This document shows, one piece after another, positions 34,001 through 46,951 of a stretch of 64,000 bases of DNA. The stretch is from Smittia aterrima (lineage: Eukaryota; Arthropoda; Insecta; Diptera; Chironomidae). The stretch covers positions 18,600,001 to 18,664,000 of the forward strand of contig CP093831.1 in the NCBI GenBank assembly GCA_033063855.1. The letters run 5' to 3'. The first letter of the stretch is position 1; every line of letters begins with the position of its first letter. A model generated the notes under the pieces. That model was not told the DNA's origin, ran no database searches, and saw only the letters and a list, made by a program, of their open reading frames with translations. The position numbers were made by a program, and so were the translations under genes.

Positions 34001-37000
34001 TCTTGTCAGCTCAGTCATATCGAGAAGTAAAGAAAAATGATTATGACGACGAAAGCTTCCAGCAATTCCCGCTAACTTATTTAACAATGTTAATGGCTTC
34101 GTTTCATTCGCGTTGGTTATTAATTAATTTTTCGTTATGGTTTCCCCGCTTCGCAAAGCTTCCGCTAAAAAAAATATTAAATGTGTAACCTATTTTTGCA
34201 CCTTCATTTTTTATTGAAATCACGAAATTGTTAAATTGTCAGTCAAGTGAAAAAAAAATATAAAAGTGTGAATTCAATTGTAGCGATCTCGTTTCAACTC
34301 GGAAGCGAATAAATATTTCCATAATTTCCACGCGCGGGTAAATTGAAAAAAAGAAGGAAAAAGGTGGAAAAATTGAAATATCGCATTTAGCAAAATTTAA
34401 GTTGTCAGGCGTTTAAACTTTAAAATTGTTTCTGTCTGTGCACATTAAAATTGAATATTTATTTTTCCAGCCCAAAAGAGCTTTTGTGAAAACAACAAGC
34501 TACTCTTTCTTTCTCTCTTGGAAAAAAGGTCAATTTCGATAAAAGGGTTTTATGCATATTGAAAATAAATTCAATAATACTCGATTGCACAAAACAAAAC
34601 ATTGCGGAACATCAAAGAATCAGATACGAGAAGCACATATTCGGCCGGAATGATAGCAATTGAGTTAATTGAAAATAAACTCGATGAAAATAAGGAATCA
34701 ATAAAGCTCTCGTAGATTTATTCTAAAATCCCACCTGTGCATTCATCGCAGCGTAAATATCCAGAGATATTTTTTTCTGCATCACGTTTTAGAGAAAATA
34801 TTCTGAATTCTACAAACGTTCCATAGCAATTAGCATATTGATTTTCCATTGAATCGAGTATTCTGCTTGAGGCATCGCTTTAACGAGGATTCTCTGTCAA
34901 TTGAGAATTCACTTCGTATTTATTGGATTTCAACTTGTTTGCTTTGCTTTTTGATTCATCGTACGGTGAATTGATATACGTAAGTTCAAAATGAATCTCC
35001 ATCCTAATGAGCTTTCATTGATTTGTAAATGAATGAAATTTATTTTATACAAACTTTGTCAAATCTAATGAGACACTCCAAATAAGAAAACTTGATTAGA
35101 CTTCTCTCGCATACCATCAAATATTTGATTAAATATCAATCAGAACTTCAATTTAATGAATGAGATATTTTATAAATTATGTTTGCCAATGAATTTTAAA
35201 ACGTTCAAATGTTTTTAGAAGGCAAATAAATTAAATCACACAATCAAAAATTATTTTAACGCTTCAGCAGTTCGTACAATTATTTTGATGCCGCTACACT
35301 TTAGTAATATTTTCAATTACATCTGCTTAACTAGCGGGCGTTCAAGCCCTTTTAGCCACCTTTGCAGCAACATGCAATCAGCAGGTGTAATATAAACAAT
35401 CTGTTTCCACTTTGCCAACGTGTGGTGGTTTTGCGATATTGTTGGTGCCCTCTGGCTTGGTTGATTTAATCAGTTTTGCAGTCGCTCACTTCGAAAGGAA
35501 CTTTTCCATTTGGTCGAATGTCAAATCTACAAATAAAGTTGAAGACCTATAGTTTTTGTCTGCCAACTTCCCAGACGGTTAAGAGCAGTAGCATTTTTCA
35601 TTCTCTCTCCAAAGCCGATTCGAAAAATCTCTTGAGCACGTTATCATCTTTGTGTAAAACCTAATGGCAACATAAATCTATATTATCGGATATTTATGAG
35701 TTTTTGAAATAAATTTCTTTCCGAAAACGTATTAAAACTACTTTATATACACTTTATATCGGTTGTTCTTAGCCTTTTTCGAACGTGTTTTGACACAAAT
35801 GTTTAATTTCTCGTCTTGGTTTCTCTTTCTCTGTTACAAAGCTGTCGATTCTCTCGGGAGCAATTTGCATGTGAATGTTCTTTCGTGTTGCCCAAATAAA
35901 GATTAATGCGATGACTCTTGTTGATACAAACCGAAAGATTGTTGCGTTTCAAACCAAGGATGACTATGTCTCCAATAGAAATCTATTAACGCTTTTTGGT
36001 CAACTAATCGGCGAATTAAAATTCAAACGGTAATTTATGCAAATTTGATAGCTTTTTTACGGCTCTTTATCAACACACAACTAGAAATTCGAAATGAATG
36101 ACCACCAAGAATGTTTGCATGTCGTTCTTTAGTTTAGGGTGTGTTGAGGCCATTACTCTTATCACGGGTATGCTCTTATCATGAATTAATTAGAATGGAG
36201 CTTATGTTAGGATGAAACTGCAAGTCGCCGGGAAGCCGAAAATAAAAACATTCTTCGCGTGTTTCTCTTTTGTTTCTGTTTTCAAACGAAAAGCAACCTA
36301 GGACAATATTAGGGAAAAACAAGAGGAAAAAGGTTTCTAGCGAAATTCTAGCGTAGTAGGGTTACAAACAACATGATATGAATATCAAAAGCTTTCTCGC
36401 AGCTTAAATATTCTCAACACTAATAAAAGCAATGTCAATTATCATCACAGTTTTGAATTGCCTCGGAATTTGTAATGCAAATCCATTCAAAGCATTATTT
36501 TTCCTTAGTGCAATGAGTCAAGACGAAGCTGAGGATGCGAGTTAAGTTAAATGAAACGAAATTAAAATAAACTTCATGCAATTTCTCTTGAAATCCTTCC
36601 TCGAAGCTTTAAGAGAACTTATAATTTCTAGTTTTCCATTTCGTCGGAAAACCTTGTTACATAAAACGAACTTGAAAGAGGCGGCATCATGTCCCAAAAC
36701 AAATTAATAGTTTCGACATGTCAAAAATTTCGCTTCGCAATTCAAGTTTTCTGCAGCATTTCACTTCCACCGCAATTTTCTCTCCAAAAATCTTTCTTAA
36801 CGAATCGTCATCGCTTCCCGACGATATTTTTATGCGGAAGCAAAACATAAATATAAAATTTATTTCCTTTCAATTCACTTGCTGCATGTCTGAGAAGATT
36901 ATGGTTGTTACAAATTTCCCTTGAATTATTGCAGTCGAAAGAGACGAACGCAGAAGAGGGTTAAAAGACTTGAAAGGGAACAAAATGAATTTTTTTCCTA

Positions 37001-39059
37001 ATGGAAATTTTCTTTAAATATTCCCTTCGAATTCTTTCAAACATTTCTTCCTTTTTCTTTCGCCAGTCGACTACAGAGACAGTGTCAGTAACGAAGAAAA
37101 TTTGACTGATGATACCGTTTAACCTCAGAAATTAATTTCATCTCGCGAGCGATATTTCTGCGCTTTGTTTTGTTCTCCTTCGCGTTCTCGTAAAAAGTTT
37201 CACATTTTTCATTTTTGACACAGAGGCAAGATAAATTGTTTAGCCGACAGTTAAAAAGCAGTTTGATGGTGACTGCCATGGATTAAAGAACAGAAAAATG
37301 TGGTTTGTCGGTTACCGTTAGCTTCATCTTTCTTTTTTGTCCTCTCGGATGTCGCTCGCTAAATGAATAACTTTGCAACGAACCTAACTTCCTACAACAT
37401 TGCACGAGAGACTCCCGCTCTTTCTCTTTTTCTTTGGCTAAGTTGAATCGGTTCATGGTAAAAAAACATGTTGAAGAATATTATTGCTCACGAACTCAGA
37501 ACGTCTCGAAAATTCAACGTTGACGGACCACTTTACTGTGTAGCACGAATGTTGATTAACGAAAACGCTGATAGAAATGAAGGAATGTTAATAATTGTAA
37601 TGAGAAACAAATTGTGTTCATTAAGCGAGAAATAAATCAATCCTGCTGAAAGGTGAATGATTTGTAGTTTTATGTGAGATATTTCTATTCAAATGAGACG
37701 ATTGAAGCTAGCAAATCAGTTAATTGATTAAGTGCGAGTGTCAGATTTGCTTCTTCTCAGTTATAAACCTGACCGTAGCTTTAAGAAGAACGAATATTTA
37801 TTTTTGGATTTTTTTTTGTTTGCGAAACTCGATCGATAAGGTAAGATACACTAAAATTCCTGCCAAGTCATTAGCGCGTCAGCTTTGATGCTTCTTATCG
37901 TGAAGCGAAATGAAAAAACATTTAAATCCTTTTCCCGGCCTAAAGATGAAGTGAAAACATTTCAAAGCAACTGATGGAGCTTTGTGTCTGCTGTTCAAAC
38001 AGCAATTTCACAAAAGATTAACACACACAGTAACAAGCCTGAGTGAAAGCATCCCAAGTCAAGAATTGCTGATTATGCATGCCTCTTAGACGATTCATGT
38101 TTTTTCTTTCTTGAACCATCCTTGAAGAATCCATTACAAAACGTTTCTGTGTAAAGTTTTCTTTTTTCATTTTCATCTCAGCAAAATAAACATTAATTTT
38201 TAAAGAGGCTTTATGAGTCAATTATGCTTTACAAAATTATAACAAATGAAAGTTCACAACTGATGTTTACTTCGAAGTAATCGAGTTCACGACTGAAAAA
38301 ACTCTTTTTTAGCCGATTATTTTTCAACGCGTGAATTTTTCGGCCCCGTTGCCAGTTTTGTCTGCCAATAAATATTTATTGACAATATTTTTCCCATTTG
38401 GCAATTTTGTTGCATTGACACATTCATTTTGATCCAGAATCCAAACAAATTTGTTTGCATTCATCAACTTTTATCTAGCTTTAGCGATAAAAGTTAAAAC
38501 GTGATTTTGAAAAATTTCATAAGCAGTTCTAGTCGTTCTTTGAGCTACATCCACTTGTCGCAGAATTCTGAAGAGTTGAATTCCCCTTAAAGCACGATAC
38601 GATTACGAGAAAAATCCTTTAGATAATTACTCAAGTAGGCATAAATTTTCATGTTGTAACCCATAACATTGGCTGATTCAAAAGCTGCACTTAAAAAGGA
38701 AAATCATGTGAATTGTCTCTCTCTTGAGCACGATTGCTAATTATGCTCTGTGCGAACGCATTGCACGAGAAAAGCGCCACTTATTCATGTTGCAGACATC
38801 TCAAAGATTCAGCGAAATGGAAAGTAAATCTAAAAATGCATGAAGCAATTTGAATGCAATCAAATCCGTGAAGTTGTTTGCTTTTCGAGAATGCATTTCA
38901 CAATTAAATATAAAGTGATTTTATTTTTTCCGTCAGAAATGGCTCAATCAAAATACGAGCAAAGGTGCTTCCTATACATTATATCCAGAAGAATTCTTTT
39001 TGTGCCGTTGCTTCTATTTTACATACCAGCGACTTCGCAAGCTGATGGATGCAGTTTAA
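34001..39059. other. Gene-poor DNA with faint older duplications
   Basis: No conserved gene. 35870-36130 resembles 58130-58500, and 37690-37850 resembles 49980-50100, both in the same orientation and diverged. Two short secretion-like ORFs are listed separately. Confidence 0.4.
36432..36545 (+). CDS. Possible small secreted peptide, 37 aa
   Basis: The ORF encodes MSIIITVLNCLGICNA, a signal-peptide-like start, then NPFKALFFLSAMSQDEAEDAS, an acidic-ended tail. Upstream lie AT-rich words (TAATAAAAGC) but no firm promoter. There is no similarity to the peptide at 31807 beyond architecture. No family is recognised and chance is a real alternative. Confidence 0.22.
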   Translation: MSIIITVLNCLGICNANPFKALFFLSAMSQDEAEDAS

Positions 39060-39088
39060 AAAATTACGTGTTGAGTGATTGTCGGTAG
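38940..39088 (+). CDS. Possible small secreted or membrane peptide with two cysteines
   Basis: From the ATG at 38940 the ORF has a basic start, a hydrophobic run (ILFVPLLLFYIPATSQA), then DGCSLKNYVLSDCR, whose two Cys could form a loop. The frame is open further upstream to 38840, so the start is uncertain. It lies at the outer edge of the inverted duplication, and I see no matching ORF in the other arm. Weak. Confidence 0.15.
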
Positions 39089-39494
39089 AAGTAATTAGCA
39101 AAATGTTTATCCCCCCACATGAGAATTAATCGTTTTAAATCAACAAACAGATTTGAGCAGCCAAACTACAAATTAATAAAACGAGTCGCAATGTTTAACG
39201 AAACGAAAATGGATTGTAATCAATCAAAGATCTCTGCTGTTTCTTTCATTTAATTAATTGAGTTTTCTCTCAAGTCAAAGAGACAAGCTAGCGATAGGGC
39301 GATTTTTTGAGCGATAGGGGCATATCGGAAAGCATTAAATTGACTCAATTTCTTATTGACATTGGTTGACAATGGGACGCGTTGAATCTTTCGGGTTGAC
39401 ACCTTAATAGCTAAAAACATTTTCATGGCAAAAAAAAAAGACTTTTCTTCAATATTTGATGATTTCGTTTAAATAATCGTCCCCTGGTTCTCCA

Positions 39495-40014
39495 ATGGAA
39501 TCGTCAAGCACTTCAATCTCTCACCTCTTCAAAGCAATTTCTTATGTTGGACACACCACAATAAAGCTAAGCAAATACTTGATTTTCTTTCTTCGCCCTC
39601 TTTCAACACCGCCCCTTTCATTCTTAGTCTTATTTGCTTTAATGACTTTTCAACTTCACAGACTGCAATTGTTTGCCTTTTAACATTTCCCCCTTCGTTG
39701 CATCGAGTTTCCATGCAAGCGATTGTATGCGTTGTACTGTCCACTGGACGAACTAGAGAAGGAGAAGTGAATGAGTTTGCACAAATGATTAAGTGGATTT
39801 TACCGCCAGGCAAGAGCAATTTTCAAAACTCCAGCAAAAAATAGAGAAAACAAAGAAACAAATTGTGAATATTACACCTGCTGAATGCATGTCGGTGAGT
39901 GGAGAGGCAGAATGGGGTTTAATTAGCTGCCGGTCAGAACACATGAGGGAATCAAGATTGCTGCCTCGATTGAGCGAGAGACGATTTTGTGATTTTAAAT
40001 GGAGAGTTTTCTAA
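39495..40014 (+). other. ORF-rich part of the left arm, no intact gene
   Basis: Two overlapping plus-strand ORFs (62 and 73 codons) have longer minus-strand counterparts in the other arm (56960-57376, 138 codons). The longer reading is hydrophobic in its first half, with stretches such as FFNGIVKHFNLSPL and TAIVCLFTFPPSL. Frame breaks separate the two arms. I do not recognise a family; it may be a decayed exon pair or chance. Confidence 0.15.
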
Positions 40015-40304
40015 GCCGAACAGCAGAACGTGCACCAGAGAATGTTGAATTTTTCACGCTTTGCTTTTAATGGCCGTTGTCCGAGTAAATAAATTCCGAG
40101 TCGCGACCATGAGCATCGGAGAGAGCTCAACGGTTGCATGATAGTCTTGCATTTTTTATTTGCTTTTACCTTCCATCGCTATTTATAGTCACTCGATTCA
40201 CTTCATTTCTGTAACAAATTTATTTATTTATTAATCCAAAATAATAAAACCATTTTCTAATTAGAATTTTCCAAATGAAGTTTCAATCTGAGTGGGAAAA
40301 CATT

Positions 40305-40812
40305 TTAAGTTGATGCTTTCTTGATTTTGTTATCACTTTCAAACTTGATATTGCTTGCAATCGATTTGAGACAATTACCGCAATGATGATTGGCCTCTTG
40401 CCGTTTTATTCCATTGCGAGGACACCATAGACAAATATTGAACTTCAGACCCAATTGAGTCAGCGAACTTCCAGTTGGACTTGATTTTCTTTTCTCGATT
40501 GATCTCGTTGCTTTTTGTGATCCTGGGAGTCTTAGAAGTTCGTAAACTTTCACGCTGACCTAATGCGCGTTGGAAGTTCCAGCTATTTATGCCAACTTTG
40601 CCGGAATGAAAATTTAGACCAATCTAAAGCTTACTTTTCTTGTAGCAAATGTTTCCATTTGTCTTGTGCGGAACGCAATCAGTAAAAAGATTTCGCAGAC
40701 TTTGTGAATTTTCAATTGAGTCATTTGATATTTTGAAGTAGGAGGAAATCTTGTTCGGATCACTTGCATTGATGTGGAGATATGAATTACAAACTGAATG
40801 TTTGATCTGCAA
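40305..40812 (-). pseudogene. Possible gene fragment with a Cys4 zinc-ribbon-like motif
   Basis: The minus strand at 40553-40305 reads to a stop with NICLWCPRNGIKRQEANHHC then GNCLKS, a CxxC..CxxC spacing like C-terminal zinc motifs of piggyBac-type transposases. An upstream segment (40806-40626) with LFTDCVPHKTNGNICYKK ends at a good donor GTAAGC, and an acceptor ATTAG lies at 40561-40560. That splice, however, joins the Cys4 part out of frame. In the right arm the downstream part is deleted and the upstream part has a stop. A decayed mobile-element or gene fragment seems most likely. Confidence 0.25.
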
Positions 40813-43486
40813 TTTTATTCCTCAATGACTTCAACTTGAACTTCTTTTATGCTCAGCAAAACATTGTTAAGTGAAAAGCTTAATGCATTTGAAGCGTATT
40901 TGCAAGAGAAGTGGAAAACAAGCAGAAAGGTGAAACGAACACTCACATATCAGCATGTCTCAGTCGATTGCAGGCAATCGAGGGCTTATGAAAGTGCTTT
41001 AGAATAGAAAAAAGTTGAAGCTAATGCAACCGATTTCTGAAAAAAATATTTTACTGCTCATGCAAGTGGAAAAGGAAACAATTTGAATTGGCAAACAGCG
41101 AATAACAACGAGTGAGAACGTTAAAAGCAGACAGTCGAGTTGATTTTCTTTCTTAGCTTTACTTTTCCCTGATGCCACAAGTGCAATCCATCAATCTCTC
41201 GACAGTTCAATAAGCCAACTCAGAGAGTATTTTCCATGCTCGTTCATTGCTGAATCATGCAATTGATATTTAATCAATAAAGTATTGAGAGCTTTTCATT
41301 AAAACTATAAGTTTTCCCATGCAATACCGCTCCGAGACAACGCTATCGAGTTCCAACCGAGTCACATTGTTTTTGAGCTGAAATGAAATCCAAATTTGTC
41401 GTCAATAATTGATATGCTCGACATTCATAAGTTTTCCGAGTGCGTTTATCGTCCGATGAAACGAGTAATGCTTTCAAAGTTCAATGAACATAAGTTTTAA
41501 TTAAATTCGAAAGATATTAGAACATGAGACTCAATGAAGAACTTTAAAAATTCCCTCTATGCTCGTGTTACATTAAAAAATAAAAGTTCTCATGCTAAAC
41601 TAGATTATTTGAAAAGCATTTAAAGTGAAAGATGAAGGTTCTGAGATAAATCTAGGAAGCGAAGCGAGAGAAAAAATAAGACTCGTTCGCTGGTTTTCTG
41701 CTGAAATGCAATTTGCTTTTTATAAGATTCGCAACTCGCAGAGAATTCAAACGTTCGTCGAGCAAATGGTTTGAGGAGAAGCAGAAGAAATTATGCTTGG
41801 ATTTGCACAAATCTTTATTGTCATGAGCGGAGATTTTCTCTTTTGTATCATTTTGCGTTCGAAACATGTTGGCAAAGACTTTTTCTCCTGCCTCGTTCTT
41901 ATGTGTTGCCGCTAAATGGACAAATCAAGTGCCGAAGAAAACTTTACACTCAATGATTACTCTTGTTGTTTCGATCTTCTTTGCTTATCGTTTGCGGTAA
42001 ATCATTCGCGAGAATATCAACGAAGAAAATTAATTGGTTTTCCGTCTCATCATTCTGATTCATTAAATTACGGCTCGAGCGAATCTTCATCTTCAAAGTA
42101 ATCCATCTTGTGGCATTAAATGCCGAAACATCCGAGAGACATCGTCGTCTCGCAATTCACGTGCTATGGGAAAAATTTGTTTATTCGTTCGGCATCACGC
42201 TGCTGGTACTGATTGAAGAAGATGTTGACGAGAAGAAACTTGGCATCGAGAATAAGTCGCTGGATTTGCAAAATTTGTTTTAATGCTTTTTTGCAGCGAA
42301 GGAAAAATTGAAAAATGAAATAAAGTTTCAACTCGAGCGATAATAACACCCAAGTTGAAATATTTTTTTGAAACTTAGGCGACGAAAGAACATCATAATC
42401 TGTATCTTGTTTTTATTTGCAGCTTTTTACAGTCAAGAGACCAAGGAGTAAAGTGGGAAAATGATGATGACGATATCGTCACTCATTTCAATTCTCCCCC
42501 TATCCAATGTCATTACGCAAAGTCGGAGCACTCAATATTATTTATTTCTTGTTTAAATCGTTAATTGAATTCACTTTCGTCTGAATCAAGAATCATGCTT
42601 CTTGTGGCTTCGAAACAATCAAAGTAGAAATCTTGATTGTGAAAACGTTTTCATTTCATGTTTTAATTTTTTGGGAAACCTCAAAACCAGAAAATCTTAA
42701 TTGACATTTTTAATTCCCAGTTGGTTTCATTATGTCACGCTCGAGACGAGCTAAGAAGTGAGAGCAGACATGAATTTGAAGAAGTTGAAGCGATATAAAC
42801 ATTCCCAAAGGAAGGAAACAAGCCTCAAACTTCAATTAATAGTTTCTGCATATCCAATGAGACTAATTTTGACTTCTCCCTCCTCATAAGACCAAGCATG
42901 GATGACTAGAACAAATCCCACAACAAATTCTTTCTCGGTAAATTTAAATTTTGTTTCGCCTCAAATACACGAAGCGCAAATTCCTAGCGACGTCTCGAAC
43001 GAGCATTTATCAGACGATAATATTTCCTGGTGCAGGAAATGAAAAAGTTCTCTCTCGAGCAACGTTCTTTATTGATCTTCGCCGTGAATTTGTCCCTCGA
43101 AGGTTGTAAACAGAAGAGCAATTTGGTGTTTGAAAGATAAAGAAAACTTTTCTTGCGTTCTCCCGATGAATTCCATTTTAAAAGATGAAACGATAAGCGC
43201 AGCCACAAACTTGATGTGGTTTCACAAAACGGGAAACAAATTGAAAAATGATAAATTAACGTCGTTTAACGAAATAATTGGCTTTGTACCTTCCAATCAC
43301 TTCACACTCCAAAATGCTTTGTAATTATAGATTGAATTCAAGAAATTTCCTTTTTACTCGATTATTGTTTAATGACTTTGCGTTGAACGACTCCACAATG
43401 CGATGCGCTGTGATCATCGAAATAAAACTCGCGCGCTTGACGGATTTAGAAGCAAAAGGGAAAAGTGTTTGAAGAAGTTGTATTAA

Positions 43487-43775
43487 GAATTACAGTGAGA
43501 GTTAAAAAGAAACAAAATAAAATGCTTTTCAAACAGATTGCGAGAACTCGTTTTGTGATGAACTTCTCTTACTCGACTCGACTTGAAGTTCACTCACACA
43601 ACTTCATGTTCAATGAAATGTTGAACCAGAAAGAAGCATGTGAAGTGAAATTGATTTAAATTATGGGTTTGAGCCGAGACGTTCTGTTAGTCGGGAGAGG
43701 AGCAGAAGACGACTCAAAATTTTTTTCGTGATGTCGATTAAGAGAATACTTAAATACATGTTTTAGGCTCTTTCG
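43487..43775. repeat. Highly conserved repeat core, copy B
   Basis: Near-identical to copies A (30826-31100) and C (52770-53050). Hairpin 1 pairs 43584-43590 with 43600-43606; hairpin 2 pairs 43608-43613 with 43621-43626. The ORF reading MLFKQIARTRFVMNFSYST is open in all three copies but resembles nothing known. Confidence 0.65.
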
Positions 43776-44310
43776 TTGGCCACAAAACTCTGATTCTCAG
43801 GTGGTTGAAGTGCTGATGAAAGCGGAAATAAATAATTTAACCATGTGGCCTTTGTGATGACTCAAATAAACACTTTGATGAAACATCTACGGTGTGCTTC
43901 TTTTATTAACAACGATGCTCAAACAAACGAAAAAGACATGTAGGCCGAGAAAACGGATTCCGATTAATTTTAATTTAATATTGAACGGATACAGAAATTA
44001 ATTTAAGAAATTTTCTTTATCTCTTTTTCCTTCAGGAATTTGGAGCATGAAAATGTTTTCTGTTCCACTTGAACTTCTTTTGACGTATTCCGAATTGAAA
44101 TGAAAAATTTCCGGTAACAACTATGATAATTTCGCAACATGCATCGTCAGCCAATATCAACAACGTTTAGTTACTTCTTCTAAGTTTGTCTGATGGACGA
44201 TGAAATGCAACTGTTTATCGCAGCGTTGTCAAATCTCTCCGTCTGCTTCTAAGAATATTTAATTAGAAGGTTTGAGATCGTGCGCGTTAATTAACATCTC
44301 GTTCATTTTT

Positions 44311-45959
44311 TCGGCTCGAATGTTCTTGAAACGGAATTCGAGCAAACAGCTGAGTGCTCAACATTTCATTACTGGCCACCCAAGCTGCAGAAAAAGTCAC
44401 TTCAAGTCACGTTCCACGTTCCCGGACTTATTTATCAAGCTCTTTAAAAGTTGAAGCCAATCGTTTTATTACGTCACATCCACTCTCGTTTCAAAACTGG
44501 ATGCCAATGTCATTTTCCTACATTAACCCAGTTTCATTTGAAACCATCTTGTGTTGCTAACGTGTCATTCACCAAGTCTGTACGAGTGTGAAATCAATTT
44601 TTCAAACGAAACGAAAGAAAAAAAACTTATTCATGACGTTTTGTGATTTCCATAAATTGGGAACACGCGAAGGAATGAAGAAAGAAGAATTGAAACATAG
44701 CATTAAGTGAAACTTTGGCTGTCATTTATCTCACTTGTCAAATTAAAGTTTCGCAAAGTTCATTTGCGATCGAGCGAGCAAACTAATTCTCCGCTTTCAG
44801 AGTTTCTTCAACGCTTTATCTCCATTGGATCATTAAACAGTTTGTCATTTAAAGGTTGAATCAAAAGCAATGTCTAGTGAATGTAAAAGTGCAGTTTTAG
44901 TTACTTAAATCATGAAAAGAAAACTATTCGAGATGGAAAACTCATTAAAAGTGATACGCTCATAGCTCTGATGTACAGAAAGATTTCAAAAGTTTTCTCA
45001 TTTAGCTTATCATTTCAAACTTAAAGGACTTTCAGTTGGTTGAAAGAACATCAAATTGCTATTTGAAATCACTTGTCTCCATATTTGCTCTGATCTGAAT
45101 AATGAAACTTGAGCAATCTTCATCCTAGAAAATGCAACATTCTGTTCTCGGTTTAGAGTTTAGTTCTACTCGAAATGATTTTAATTGTGGAATTTGATTT
45201 TAAGATGCGTTCATTTCGATCACTTTTATCAAATCCGATTACTTTGAGCGTTAGATTGAGCGTTAGTTGAAACCAAAGTTTTATGGCCTTTAAAAAAGAT
45301 TTAGTAGAATAAAACGCTTTCAGTTTGCTTAACCAATTTCCGCTGATTCTTTTTGCAGACAAATACAAAATTCTGCTTTCCGTCATGTTTGACTAGTGTG
45401 AAAACTATTCATCACAATGGCAAAATATTTGTGAAAGTTTATCATGTGCATTAGAGCATACTTCAGCCTGAGTACTTCAGCATGCAAATAATCATTTCCA
45501 TGAAGTCCCGAAAATTCCCTTGAATATGAAAAAACACTACACAGCGACCAAAACTCGTAAATAGGTAATTAATAAACGAGTAGATTTAAAATCAAGGTTT
45601 TTTCTCAAAGAGAGTAATGCATACATTCAAAACGATTACATCTTAAATTACTGTTTGTTTTTCGCTCTCATGATTTATATTTCTTCAACAAAAACGTGAC
45701 CAGAACATTTATTTTCCTATGTTTTCATAATCCCGGGCCAGCAGCTTATGTCACCTTGAACGTTTTTAAGTAAATTCTATAATAATTTATATTAAATTAG
45801 ATTACACCGGGCGGCGTTGCCACCCGTCGAGACGAATCTCTTCGAGTTTTCCCGAGAATTTTCCGAAGTTTTCCTAAATTTTCCGAAGTTTTCCCGACTT
45901 TTCCCGAAATTTTTCTGAGTTTACCCAAGTTTTGGGTTCATGCACAACGACGACTAATT
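44311..45959. other. Spacer inside the large inverted repeat, first part
   Basis: No gene seen. It contains a degenerate tandem tract at 45843-45934, annotated separately. Confidence 0.4.
45843..45934. repeat. Degenerate short tandem repeat, (GAATTTTCCCGAAGTTTTCC)-like
   Basis: Six or seven imperfect copies of a 14-17 bp unit built from TTTTCCCGA or TTTTCCGAAG follow a GC-rich start (GGGCGGCGTTGCCACCCG). Confidence 0.65.
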
Positions 45960-46951
45960 CATTTTTTTGCCACCAGTTGCTCTTTAGTCGAGCGTGACGC
46001 CACAGACAGAAGGAAAGAAGGAAAGAATTTCACATCAAGCCAATTCTTATTATTATATTATTATTATTATTTGTTTTTTTACGGTAAATAGTCGTAAAAT
46101 TTGCTCTCAACTTTTGACTCAAAAAAATAAATAACAACAAAGCAAGAAACAACGCTCGACTATTTGAAATTTGTTCACGCAATGAAGTTTTACGATAGTT
46201 TTATTAACAAAAATTTATTGTCTAAAAGGTTTGAAGGTTGAAAGCGATTGAACAATCATTAGCGATTTAAACTAAACTTCCAGTGCAAAACGAGTCACGA
46301 GCTCAATTAAAAGTTTTTTCAAACGAATGTCGAGTTTGTTCAAATAATTAAATCTTTTATCGATTCAGCGCGGAAATTAAAAGTTTCCATTGAAATTGCC
46401 TCGTTCAGTCAATAAATTTTTGATAATGAAAATCCATATTTGCTCGATAAATTTAAAGGAACCGCGGAATTAAATTCAACATGTCGCGGATACGAATTTT
46501 CCGGTTCAACAAAATTGTTTCATGTCGCGGAGCAATCGCCTCATGAATTTTAAAATCGAAATGATAAATATTTTTAATCGGAATATTTTTATTTTTTTGC
46601 TGAGTAAACGAAATGAACCAATTATTGGTCGTAAAGCTTTGTATTTAGCGCCTTCGTTGTTGGTAGAGTTTGGTAAAAAAAAAGAAACAGAAAAAAACGT
46701 GAACTTGAAATAAAACATTTCAGCCGCCTCTTGAGTTTTCGCAGTGTCGGCTTTTGCTTTAAATCAATACACTCAGTTCTTATGAAATCGCTTCTTGAGA
46801 AAAGACGAAATCGTGAAAATGTGAGTTGTCGATGACGAGAGTAATCGTGCATGTGAAATTTTTCTGCGTTGTGAATGAAATGGAGTTGTAAGTCTCTCGA
46901 CTCTTAAGCTCTCAATAGATTTTTTTTTTATTTCAACCCCAACAAGAAGAA

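Larger units (their letters stand above)
39060..44310. repeat. Inverted segmental duplication, left arm
   Basis: Matches the reverse complement of 52190-57870 nearly end to end. Examples: 39110-39170 against 57760-57830, 39480-39930 against 56890-57330, 41640-41960 against 54550-54870, 43000-43230 against 53310-53540, 44060-44280 against 52230-52440. Similarity varies from moderate to almost identical (43500-43720). It holds 40220-40625, which the right arm lacks, and lacks the 424-bp element of the right arm. Confidence 0.85.

Noticed and set aside
43465..43659. 64-codon ORF in the conserved repeat core as a real protein
   Set aside because: It is open in all copies, but conservation is just as high outside the frame past the stop, so DNA or RNA level conservation explains it better.
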